Notes under the pieces: generated by a model
Seen by the model: only the letters and a program-made list of their open reading frames with translations
What the model was told of the DNA's origin: nothing
Database searches by the model: none
NCBI GenBank assembly: GCA_031275035.1
Contig: JAISPH010000098.1
Span: forward strand, 1 to 7,959
Reading direction: 5' to 3'
DNA: 7,959 bases
From: Treponema sp.
GTDB taxonomy: Bacteria > Spirochaetota > Spirochaetia > Treponematales > Breznakiellaceae
Program-made: the position numbers and the translations under genes
In this document: one piece after another, positions 1 through 5,845 of the stretch
How the letters are laid out: every line of letters begins with the position of its first letter
How positions within the stretch are numbered: the stretch's first letter is position 1

Positions 1-2
1 GG

Positions 3-107
3 GCCGGTATAATAATTGCCCCAATAATTTGTGGGACAGGTGTACTAATATCATTTGCCGGAACAAGAACGGTTTATGAAAAAGGCAAAAGAACAAGGAA
101 GAATTAA
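3..107 (+). CDS. C-terminal end of a possible membrane protein (partial)
   Basis: An open frame enters from the left edge and ends at TAA 105-107 after 34 codons. It reads as one hydrophobic stretch of about 20 residues (starting AGIIIAPIICGTGVLISFAG) followed by a strongly basic tail rich in Lys and Arg (ending KGKRTRKN). That is the usual look of a last membrane segment with a cytoplasmic positive end. The other two plus frames close sooner, within the first 80 bases. It would be convergent with the minus-strand ATPase gene that ends at 586. No family can be named from so short a piece, and the frame could be chance because it is short and AT-rich. Confidence 0.4.
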   Translation, partial: AGIIIAPIICGTGVLISFAGTRTVYEKGKRTRKN

Positions 108-285
108 AAATAATTGAAATGGAAAGGTGGAAAAATATTAGAACCCGGGATCGGGAAACAGAAGCATCAAATAGAATTATTGGAAGAAGAAAACAAGAAA
201 TAAGATAAAACAATAAGAATTAGGCCGGCCTGGCCTGCGTCCTCACTCCTATGCCGGCCTCCGCCCACTTTTGCGGCCCTGGTCG

Positions 286-300
286 CGTACCTTCGGTACG
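286..300. repeat. Short perfect hairpin CGTACC-TTC-GGTACG
   Basis: Six-base arms CGTACC (286-291) and GGTACG (295-300) enclose a three-base loop. There is no following T-run on either strand, so it is not a classic terminator. It is one member of the hairpin cluster in this spacer. Confidence 0.6.
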
Positions 301-330
301 GTACTCCGCAAATCCTTATCGGGCCGGCAT

Positions 331-345
331 CGTTCCAAAGGAACG
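331..345. repeat. Short perfect hairpin CGTTCC-AAA-GGAACG
   Basis: Six-base arms CGTTCC (331-336) and GGAACG (340-345) enclose AAA. The GTTCC...GGAAC core also occurs in the larger hairpin at 420-452, and a related GGAACC/GGTTCC core occurs at 491-508. This suggests a repeated structural unit rather than chance. No T-run follows. Confidence 0.6.
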
Positions 346-419
346 CAACGCCGCGTACAGCCGGGGTGTTATGTGCAATTGCGCTAAAAAAGTTAAAAAA
401 TACCTGAAAAAATATATGC

Positions 420-452
420 AGCTGTTCCAAAGCTTCAGCTTTTGGAACAGCT
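420..452 (-). terminator. Probable rho-independent terminator for the ATPase gene
   Basis: Left arm 421-433 (GCTGTTCCAAAGC) pairs with right arm 438-451 (GCTTTTGGAACAGC), with one bulged base and the loop TTCA; A420 and T452 extend it. Read on the minus strand, the hairpin is followed after a few bases by a run of six T (about 406-411) and then further T-rich sequence. That is the expected order for ending transcription of the minus-strand ATPase gene, whose stop lies about 130 bases upstream. On the plus strand the following bases are less T-rich, so it is better as a minus-strand terminator, although it lies between convergent genes and may work both ways. Confidence 0.6.
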
Positions 453-490
453 TCCTTGAATTTGATCGCGGGCTGGAACTTCGCATACAG

Positions 491-508
491 CCGGAACCTT
501 GGTTCCGG
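491..508. repeat. Perfect 8-bp hairpin CCGGAACC-TT-GGTTCCGG
   Basis: Arms 491-498 and 501-508 are exact reverse complements around a TT centre. It lies between the ATPase stop and the probable terminator. No T-run follows on either strand. It may be an RNA-stabilising 3' hairpin or part of a repeat element, but its function cannot be told from sequence. Confidence 0.6.
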
Positions 509-585
509 AAAAGTTCGTGGTGGTCGGTGAGGTCATGGCTGTTTATCCGTGTTTTTAGCTTGAACAGCCTGCCGGGTTCGCCGGA

Positions 586-1569
586 TCAGCCCTCGGGCGC
601 GTTAAAACACCGGATCCGGTGGCCTGTCACCATCTCCCCCGTTTCCGGGTGTTCGGCGAAACAGCGTTCCCGGGCCTCCGGGCAGCGGGGGGCGAAGGGG
701 CAGCCCGGGGAAAGATCGGAGGTGTCGGCGGGGGCCGGCCGGCCTCCCGGCCCGGTAACCGCGGTCCCCGGCCGGGGGATCCCCGTGCCGCTTACCGAGG
801 AGAAGAGGAGTTTTGTATAGGGGTGCCGGGCGTTCCGGTAGAGTTCCGCCGCCGGGGCCTCTTCCATGAGTTCGCCCCGGTACATCACCCCGATCCGGTC
901 GCAGAAGTAACAGGCCACCCGGAGATCGTGGGCGATAAAGAGGAAAGAGAGGCCCCGTTTCTCCCGGATATCCAGGAGCAGGTTGAGGATCTGCCCCTGG
1001 ATAGACACATCCAGGGCGCTTACCACCTCATCGCAGATAAGAAGTTCCGGCTTGAGGAGCAGTCCCCGGGCTATGGAGATCCGTTGCCGCTGACCGCCGG
1101 AGAACTCGGAAGGCCGCCGTTCCAGATCTTCCCGGACAAGGCCCACCTCCTCAAGGATGTCCCCCGCCTCCTGGCGGGCGCTTTTTTCGCCGTGAAAGCG
1201 GGAGGAGTAGCGGTAACCCGAGACCAGCACCTCGTAGACGCTCATCCGGGGGTTGAGGGATCGGGCGGGATCCTGGAAGATGTACTTTACCTTTTCCCGG
1301 TATGCCTTGAGGGCCTTTCCCGAAAGCCCGCCCGCGTCCGTGCCGTCCCGGTAAAGGATGCTGCCGCTGTCCCTTTCGTACATCCGTACCAAAAGCCGGG
1401 CGGTGGTGGTCTTGCCGCAGCCCGATTCCCCCACCAGCCCGTAGGATTCGTTCTCCCCGATAGAGAAGGAAACCCCGTTTACCGCGTACACAAAACGGCC
1501 GAAGCGGGCAAAGAAACCGGCTTCCAGGTTGAAACGTTTGCTCAGATTTTCTACGCTCATTACAGGCAC
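586..1569 (-). CDS. Opp/Dpp-type ABC transporter ATP-binding protein (OppF/DppF-like)
   Basis: A 327-residue ATPase that would power a peptide/nickel/oligosaccharide-family importer at the inner face of the membrane. All nucleotide-binding elements are present in order: Walker A GESGCGKT (47-54), Q-loop FQDP (98-101), signature FSGGQRQR (156-163), Walker B LLICDE (176-181), D-loop SALD (184-187) and the switch His214. The C-terminal Oligo_HPY region follows: HPYTKLL (249-255) and four cysteines (290, 296, 303, 321) in the CPFAPRC arrangement that some Dpp/Opp ATPases use for an iron-sulfur site. Length is normal. The start is a GTG with AAAGGGG seven bases upstream; an ATG at 1558-1560 is possible but too far from that site. 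No permease, binding protein or second ATPase of this family is visible in the window, so it appears orphaned here. It has its own promoter at 1591-1620. Confidence 0.95.
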   Translation of the reverse strand: MPVMSVENLSKRFNLEAGFFARFGRFVYAVNGVSFSIGENESYGLVGESGCGKTTTARLLVRMYERDSGSILYRDGTDAGGLSGKALKAYREKVKYIFQDPARSLNPRMSVYEVLVSGYRYSSRFHGEKSARQEAGDILEEVGLVREDLERRPSEFSGGQRQRISIARGLLLKPELLICDEVVSALDVSIQGQILNLLLDIREKRGLSFLFIAHDLRVACYFCDRIGVMYRGELMEEAPAAELYRNARHPYTKLLFSSVSGTGIPRPGTAVTGPGGRPAPADTSDLSPGCPFAPRCPEARERCFAEHPETGEMVTGHRIRCFNAPEG

Positions 1570-1590
1570 GGAACTACCCCTTTCAGTGCC

Positions 1591-1620
1591 AGTATAACAC
1601 GGGAAAGGGGCTTGTGAAAG
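1591..1620 (-). promoter_or_regulatory. Extended -10 promoter for the ATPase gene
   Basis: On the minus strand, TATACT (1596-1591) is preceded by TGT, which makes an extended -10 element. A weak -35 candidate CTTTCA (1620-1615) sits 18 bases upstream. Transcription would start near 1584, giving a leader of only about 15 bases before the GTG start. It lies in the 88-base gap after the large hydrolase-like gene, so the ATPase can be expressed separately. An inverted repeat GGGAGG/CCTCCC (1635-1640 and 1652-1657) between the two genes has no T-run and is at best a weak terminator. Confidence 0.6.
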
Positions 1621-1657
1621 CGCCGGTCCTGCCGGGGAGGGCCGCCCGGAACCTCCC

Positions 1658-4240
1658 TTATGCCCTAAGGTTTACCCTAATCACATGGTAGGGGAAGGGG
1701 TACTCCGGGTGATAGATCCCGGGCAGCATAAGGCAGGCGCCGGAAACGCCTTGAACGGTTACATAGACCTGGATATCCCAATCGGGGCTCACATAATCCG
1801 CCGGGATTTCCGCCGTCCAGGATGTCCCCCGGTTTTTCATCTCCCCGGTGCAGAAAAGGCCCTCTGTCTGGTCCGTGTGGCGGTAGTGCAGTGTCGGCGC
1901 GGTATCGGAGAGCTTAAAGCCTGAGCCCCTTACCGTAATGGCAACGGCCTTTCCGGCCTCGGCGGTTTCGGGGAAAGAAGCCGCAAGCTGGCAGCGTTCC
2001 ACCGGGAATTCCGCTTCCCGGTAACAGCCCGCAAGCTCTGCCCCGGCGGCCGCGTCCCGGGCTTTCATCAGATCCGCCAGAGCCGCCCGGTCCGCCAGAA
2101 GTTCCGGCGTCAGATCCGCCCAGGTACCCCGCCTGGTAAGGGAACCCCGGGAACCGAAAACAAGGTCCGGGTAGTAGTTTTCCTTGCCCCTTTGGGCCAG
2201 GGCTTCCCAGTGCCTAATGGCCTTATCCAGAAGCAGCAGGGCGTCGGAAAGCCGGCTTTTGTCGCCGCTGATCCGCCACAGGGCCAAAGCCGTTGCCGCC
2301 CTGAGCTTCTCCGCGTGGTACCGGGCAAGATCGCGGAGCATGGAAATGTCAACTTTCATAGCCAGGTATTCAGGATTCTTTTGATCCTTCCCAAGGTTTT
2401 CCGCGCCGGCCATGAAGCTGTCCGCGGCCTCCGCGAGATTTTCAAGCCAGCCGGCGGTCTGGAAGGGCGTGTACTTCCCCTGGAATTTTCCTGCCGCCAG
2501 ATCCCCGGCGTATTCATCGACACCGTAAAAAAGCCCGTGATCGCCGGGCTCGGTAGAACCATAGCTCGGGCGGGGCTCTATGTTCTTAACTTTGTAGATG
2601 TTGTTTTCCGGAAACAGAGAATAGCCGGTACTCATCTCGGGCCAGTAGGTGTTTGAGGGGTGGACCGGCATATGAATAGTCGTGATAAGGGGAATAATCT
2701 TGCTGGCCGCCGCCAGGGCCTTTTCCAGGGCCTCGCCGGCGCAGCCGAAACGGGCGCGGAATTCATCCTGCCAGACCGCGGGATCCGTATCGGGGTTGTA
2801 ACCCAGGCGGCCGTAAACGGTGTACCACATCCAGTAGCGCTGGTCCTCCCAGTTTCCGGAACGAAGCTCCTCCTTCGCAAAGGTATGCCAGGCTTCTCTG
2901 TGCCAGGGCTCATGGTTGTACTTGAGTGCCAGGGGAGTGTTGATCTGAAAACCCGCGGAACCAGAAAGGCCGCAGGCCAGGGAGAAACGCCGGGCGTAAT
3001 CCGCATCGCCCCAGATAAAGAGATTGGTGGAACCGTAGTTCCACAGCCGGAAGATCATGTCGTAATACCGGGGCTTCTTAAGCATATTCGCGTAGGAGTA
3101 GCGGCGGGAAAAATTGAAGTTATCCAGCCTTTCCAGTTCTTCCCTGCGCATGACCGAGAGATGGTAAGGCAGGGCCGCGTGTTCGCACCAGAATTTGGTG
3201 GCCACCTCTACCGGGAGGCCCAGGGCGAAGGCGTGGTCTACCATGCCGTCGGTCATGCCCTTGGCCCTGAGATCCAGCGTGATGTCGCGGCCCGTCTCCG
3301 CGGCAACATCGGCCACCGCGTCGGCGCAGCGGTTCCAGAAATCTTCCGCCGAAACCTGGGTTCCTACGCCGGATTCATGGTTTACCCGGAATTGTACCAC
3401 ATCAATTTCGGGTACCGCGGCAATGAGGGTTTTAAGCCCCTTAAAACAGTATTCGCCCAGGTCCGCGACATCTTCCGGAAGGCCCATGACGGTTTGTTCT
3501 TCCCTGTTTTTCGACGGCCTTTGAGACCAGGAGGCGAATACGAATCGCATTCCGTAGCGGTGACAGAGACTGCCGATCAGACGCAAGGCCGCAAGGTTCT
3601 CCGCCCTCATCCGGGCCTCGAAATTCCTGACATACACATCGGGGTAGTCCGGCATTTCCACGAAATAGGGATACGGCGGCGCCATCCAGGGCGTATCAAA
3701 CCCGATGATAAGGCAGAAACGGTTGAACCGGGCCCGGGCCATGCGGCTTAAAAGGTAGTGCCAGAATTCCTCCGAAAAAAACCATTCGTTATCAAGGTGT
3801 CCCAAAAGGTAGCGGTCTACACAGCGAACCTTGTTTTGCGGCGATTCGATAAGGTCCCCCGCCTTATTGAGGGCGCCAATCCCCTCCGCCCCGACACGGC
3901 GGGCTGTCTCCAGGAGGTTGTACATCAGTCCCGCGCTGTCGCTCCCGCCGATAAGCAGGGCCTTTCCCCCGTCGGGAAGATCACAGGTTTTGCGGATCAC
4001 GCTTTCGGGATCGAGCCGCCGGTCAAGGCCGGCGTTTGAAAGCAGCAGTTGTATACGGCGGTTTTCCGTCGTGCCGATAAGCAGCACGGGAGTTCCCCCG
4101 GGAAGCCCTTGCCAGTGCTTTACCTTTGTAATACCGGTGCCGCTCTTTTCCAGGGCGCCGTAAAATTCACCAAGGCCGAATCGGGCGCAACCGGATACAT
4201 CAAGTTCGATAACAAACACGCCGGTAGAACTAAACTCCAT
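1658..4240 (-). CDS. Large cytoplasmic glycoside-hydrolase-like protein (GH67/GH20-like architecture)
   Basis: An 860-residue protein with no signal peptide, so probably cytoplasmic and acting on imported material. Residues about 50-115 look like the alpha/beta N-terminal domain that precedes the barrel in alpha-glucuronidases and hexosaminidases: VLLIGTTEN (52-60), then LLIGGSDSAGLMYNLLE (95-111). From about 138 a TIM-barrel-like part begins: RCVDRYLLGHLDNEWF, then RFNRFCLIIGFDTPW (171-185), YGMRFVFASW (229-238), VVQFRVNHESG (281-291), TLDLRAKG (321-328), ATKFWCEH (347-354) and LFIWGDADY (407-415). Asp181, Glu289, Glu353 and Asp412 lie at such strand ends and are candidate active-site acids (inference). 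A helical part (about 590-735) and a C-terminal Ig-like beta domain (about 745-835) follow. I cannot assign a known family or substrate. The start is supported by AAGGAGG ten bases upstream and a strong promoter. Confidence 0.88.
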   Translation of the reverse strand: MEFSSTGVFVIELDVSGCARFGLGEFYGALEKSGTGITKVKHWQGLPGGTPVLLIGTTENRRIQLLLSNAGLDRRLDPESVIRKTCDLPDGGKALLIGGSDSAGLMYNLLETARRVGAEGIGALNKAGDLIESPQNKVRCVDRYLLGHLDNEWFFSEEFWHYLLSRMARARFNRFCLIIGFDTPWMAPPYPYFVEMPDYPDVYVRNFEARMRAENLAALRLIGSLCHRYGMRFVFASWSQRPSKNREEQTVMGLPEDVADLGEYCFKGLKTLIAAVPEIDVVQFRVNHESGVGTQVSAEDFWNRCADAVADVAAETGRDITLDLRAKGMTDGMVDHAFALGLPVEVATKFWCEHAALPYHLSVMRREELERLDNFNFSRRYSYANMLKKPRYYDMIFRLWNYGSTNLFIWGDADYARRFSLACGLSGSAGFQINTPLALKYNHEPWHREAWHTFAKEELRSGNWEDQRYWMWYTVYGRLGYNPDTDPAVWQDEFRARFGCAGEALEKALAAASKIIPLITTIHMPVHPSNTYWPEMSTGYSLFPENNIYKVKNIEPRPSYGSTEPGDHGLFYGVDEYAGDLAAGKFQGKYTPFQTAGWLENLAEAADSFMAGAENLGKDQKNPEYLAMKVDISMLRDLARYHAEKLRAATALALWRISGDKSRLSDALLLLDKAIRHWEALAQRGKENYYPDLVFGSRGSLTRRGTWADLTPELLADRAALADLMKARDAAAGAELAGCYREAEFPVERCQLAASFPETAEAGKAVAITVRGSGFKLSDTAPTLHYRHTDQTEGLFCTGEMKNRGTSWTAEIPADYVSPDWDIQVYVTVQGVSGACLMLPGIYHPEYPFPYHVIRVNLRA

Positions 4241-4276
4241 AAGACCCGCGCCTCCTTAAGGGAACTTATTAGAGTT

Positions 4277-4329
4277 GTCCGGAAACTTCAGTTCCTGAAC
4301 AACAACCGCTTAAAACCCGTTTTCCGGAC
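4277..4329 (-). promoter_or_regulatory. Structured 5' leader of the hydrolase-like gene
   Basis: The promoter at 4394-4422 implies a leader of about 145 bases with no ATG in it. It holds a perfect 9-base inverted repeat, GTCCGGAAA (4277-4285) and TTTCCGGAC (4321-4329), enclosing a small hairpin TTCAG-TTC-CTGAA (4287-4299). An alternative six-base pairing joins AGTTCC (4290-4295) to GGAACT (4261-4266), just upstream of the ribosome binding site at 4251-4257. It would exclude the small hairpin. A self-complementary CGGACGTCCG (4325-4334) overlaps the outer arm. This could be a translational switch or a protein site. It matches no riboswitch class I recognise. A weak AT-rich inverted repeat, TTAATATTCAGAATTAA (4360-4376), lies just inside the transcript and could be an operator. 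Confidence 0.45.
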
Positions 4330-4393
4330 GTCCGCCGCCCGTCTCAGGTCCAGCAAATTTTAATATTCAGAATTAAATATCAATAATTACAAA

Positions 4394-4422
4394 AGTTTAC
4401 CAGGGAAATTCGGGTTTGTCAA
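4394..4422 (-). promoter_or_regulatory. Strong sigma-70-type promoter for the hydrolase-like gene
   Basis: On the minus strand a perfect -35 TTGACA (4422-4417) and -10 TAAACT (4399-4394; five of six consensus bases) are separated by exactly 17 bases. Transcription should begin near 4387 and read into the gene starting at 4240. It is the best promoter in the window and separates this gene from the ThuA operon further upstream. Confidence 0.8.
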
Positions 4423-4605
4423 GCCTTTCGGTAACATTTCAAAATGAGGCATTTCGGCCGCCGGCCGGCCGAGTTTTTGGAGGAAAAGCCTTGGGCGAGC
4501 CGAGCCGCAGCCGGGTTTGATAAAGCAAAACGGCCTTAAGAATGGGAGAAGAGGAAAGTCATAGGGTGTCCGTCATGGGGCAGCCTCCTGCCTGATTCCG
4601 AAAGC
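4423..4605. other. Spacer between the two operons, with inverted repeats and a composition change
   Basis: No complete gene is present. On the minus strand, 14 bases after the ThuA-like stop, lies a small hairpin GGCAG-GAGG-CTGCC (4592-4579) that contains the AGGAGG of an apparent start site (see 4536-4576). Further on is a GC-rich inverted repeat TCGGCC/GGCCGA (4454-4459 and 4467-4472) that includes the octamer GGCCGGCC. It is followed by TTTTT only on the plus strand, so it does not look like a terminator for the minus-strand operon. No convincing rho-independent terminator for that operon was found. Base composition changes from AT-rich upstream to GC-rich downstream across this stretch. 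Confidence 0.5.
4536..4576 (-). other. Two overlapping mini-ORFs behind a good ribosome binding site
   Basis: AGGAGG (4589-4584) stands seven bases before an ATG (4576-4574), ideal spacing, but the frame reads only MTDTL before TGA (4561-4559). That stop overlaps a second ATG (4562-4560), which reads MTFLFSHS before TAA at 4538-4536. The placement, 29 bases after the ThuA-like stop, is where a next operon gene should begin. It could be the decapitated start of a lost gene, a regulatory mini-ORF, or chance. Confidence 0.3.
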
Positions 4606-5253
4606 TTATTGCTTTGTACACCAATGCAAGGCATTAAGAAGGAGTTGCTGAAAAGAAGGATGTTCCCAAACAGACAAAATGTGTCCGGGGGTCATGACAC
4701 AAAGCCGGCCCTTGCCCATTTCCCGCGCATATCCGCCGATTTGCCGTCCCCCCGCTTCCGAGGAGGTAAAAAAAAGTTCTACCGCATCTGTCGCAAAATA
4801 ATCCAATTGATAGTGTTCATCCCGGATTGAAAAATTCTCAACCCCCCGCACGATGGGATGGGTACCACTTATAATAACATCAATTTCGCAGCGCGGAGGA
4901 TGTCCTAAAAAGATATTACCCACAAATTCCCCGTACTCCTCCCCTTTTTTTGCCGTATTGGCGGCATGTATAGAAAGGAATCCGCCGCCACCGCAGACAT
5001 AGTCCCGAAAATCCTTGACCCCGGTCTCGGTAACGCCATCTTCAAACCAAGGGGCGCTATTAGCGGAGTTTAAATTGTTGCCTTTACAGTTGATAATTGC
5101 CGGATAATATTTAAGCATCCGGGGAGTAAGAATATCCTTGGCATCCATAACAAAATCAAAAGCAAACGGGCTGCTTTTAAAATTCCGGAGTCCTCTTTTG
5201 ATCACTTCGGCGGGGTGCCAATAGTCATCACATAACACCAAAACGTTAATCAT
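4606..5253 (-). CDS. ThuA-like domain protein
   Basis: A 215-residue protein of the ThuA-like family (class I glutamine-amidotransferase-like fold), whose founder takes part in trehalose and related disaccharide catabolism in rhizobia. Visible hallmarks are the N-terminal strand NVLVLCDD, GGGGFLSIHAAN (88-99) at the position of the GATase nucleophile elbow, with His97 and no Cys there, FLGHPP (115-120), GTHPIVRGVENF (130-141), DEHYQLDYF (145-153), the GKGRLCVMTPGH stretch (181-191, ending at His191) and HPSFQQLLLNALHW (198-211). Length is typical and there is no signal peptide. I chose ATG at 5251-5253, with AAGGAG seven bases upstream; a TTG one codon earlier is in frame but too close to that site. 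It is the last gene of the operon, 26 bases after the short SDR-like gene. The company of SDRs and transporters supports a role in sugar conversion, but the substrate is unknown. Confidence 0.9.
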   Translation of the reverse strand: MINVLVLCDDYWHPAEVIKRGLRNFKSSPFAFDFVMDAKDILTPRMLKYYPAIINCKGNNLNSANSAPWFEDGVTETGVKDFRDYVCGGGGFLSIHAANTAKKGEEYGEFVGNIFLGHPPRCEIDVIISGTHPIVRGVENFSIRDEHYQLDYFATDAVELFFTSSEAGGRQIGGYAREMGKGRLCVMTPGHILSVWEHPSFQQLLLNALHWCTKQ

Positions 5254-5279
5254 CAAATATCTCCTTGAATTTAGAATAT

Positions 5280-5834
5280 TTACCAGGGATATTCTATCTC
5301 AAATCTACCGCGGATAACAAGCCTGTTTTCATCCGAATGGGCTTCCGATTCTTTTTCAAGGCTCCGGTTTCTGATAAAATAGTCCGCTATATATGGACAC
5401 TCGTCGCTGCTTTCAAAATTCTCCGCCCCATAGAGCCTGAATGTATATCCGGCCGGACGCAGCCTGTTAAACAAAATTTTTATTGCCATATTGCAGGATG
5501 CCGAAATAATCCGTTCAAAGCCACCATCAAATATGCCGGCGAAATTTATAGAAGAAGCCAACCGGTTAATAAAACACAGACGTTTACCTTCCCCTTGTTC
5601 CATGCGGGGTAAAAGCCGGGAGACCGCGTTAAGCAGCCCTATTGCCGTGGACTGGTACCCCGATAACAAATTTCCGTAATCATTCCTGCCGCAGGGCGGC
5701 GGGTCAATAATATATACAAACATATCCACAGTCTTATTATCATCCCCCGGCAGAAATCCCATATCCTTGAAGCGAGCTAATAGGGATGCGGCAAATTGAG
5801 GATTATCTCCTCCGATTTCAACTGTTTTTTTCAT
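5280..5834 (-). CDS. Shortened, catalytically dead SDR-like protein (tandem paralogue)
   Basis: A 184-residue protein related to the SDR encoded just upstream. Residues 84-140 align without gaps to residues 132-188 of that neighbour with 23 identities, including KRLC, NMA, K.LF and P.GY.FRLY. The active-site positions are all changed: neighbour Asn110 is Thr63, Ser139 is Arg91, Tyr155 is Glu107 and Lys159 is Ser111. The NAG motif is replaced by IID (43-45). Of the cofactor glycines at 9, 13 and 15, only Gly9 remains. About 40 residues of the cofactor half (neighbour about 30-70) are absent. The C-terminus EYPW matches the neighbour's TWPF. AAGGA eight bases before the ATG, an intact frame and an 11-base gap argue that it is expressed. 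It cannot be a normal dehydrogenase. A partner or regulatory subunit of the active SDR is my inference; a decaying duplicate is the alternative. Confidence 0.87.
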   Translation of the reverse strand: MKKTVEIGGDNPQFAASLLARFKDMGFLPGDDNKTVDMFVYIIDPPPCGRNDYGNLLSGYQSTAIGLLNAVSRLLPRMEQGEGKRLCFINRLASSINFAGIFDGGFERIISASCNMAIKILFNRLRPAGYTFRLYGAENFESSDECPYIADYFIRNRSLEKESEAHSDENRLVIRGRFEIEYPW

Positions 5835-5845
5835 TCTGCATATCC

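Larger units (their letters stand above)
108..585. other. Gene-less spacer with a cluster of hairpins
   Basis: About 480 bases between the putative plus-strand tail and the stop of the ATPase gene. Positions 108-221 are very AT-rich and hold only a 29-codon charged reading frame with no good ribosome binding site. From the octamer GGCCGGCC at 223-230 the composition turns GC-rich. The rest holds four separate perfect or near-perfect hairpins (286-300, 331-345, 420-452, 491-508), annotated individually. Longer frames crossing this stretch on either strand show no family resemblance and run straight through the hairpins, so I do not call them genes. No tRNA or rRNA was recognised. Confidence 0.6.

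Noticed and set aside
119..208. 29-codon plus-strand frame starting MERWKN
   Set aside because: Highly charged, AT-rich and lacking a clear ribosome binding site. Too short to support without conservation.
167..430. 87-codon minus-strand frame in the left spacer
   Set aside because: It begins inside the probable terminator hairpin, crosses two other hairpins and the composition edge, and ends in low-complexity Ser/Asn. It has no convincing ribosome binding site.
108..585. CRISPR array or tRNA in the hairpin-rich spacer
   Set aside because: There are no direct repeats with regular spacers, and no cloverleaf with an acceptor stem and T-loop sequence was seen.
251..820. 189-codon plus-strand frame running from the spacer into the ATPase gene
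   Set aside because: It crosses all four hairpins and then runs antisense to the ATPase C-terminus. The composition is that of a chance frame.
619..1617. 332-codon plus-strand open frame opposite the ATPase gene
   Set aside because: It is the antisense shadow of a GC-rich gene that carries every ABC ATPase motif. Its own translation has no domain character and is rich in Gly, Pro and Arg.
2660..3751. 363-codon plus-strand open frame opposite the hydrolase-like gene
   Set aside because: A long antisense frame is expected in GC-rich coding sequence. The minus-strand frame has a promoter, a ribosome binding site and a domain architecture; this one has none.
4454..4478. GC-rich inverted repeat followed by TTTTT as a plus-strand terminator
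   Set aside because: No plus-strand gene lies upstream for it to end, and on the minus strand, where the operon runs, no T-run follows.
5280..5834. Short SDR-like gene as a simple pseudogene
   Set aside because: The frame is intact, it has its own ribosome binding site, its spacing in the operon is normal, and hydrophobic core and C-terminal motifs are preserved while only the active site is replaced. A pseudoenzyme fits better.
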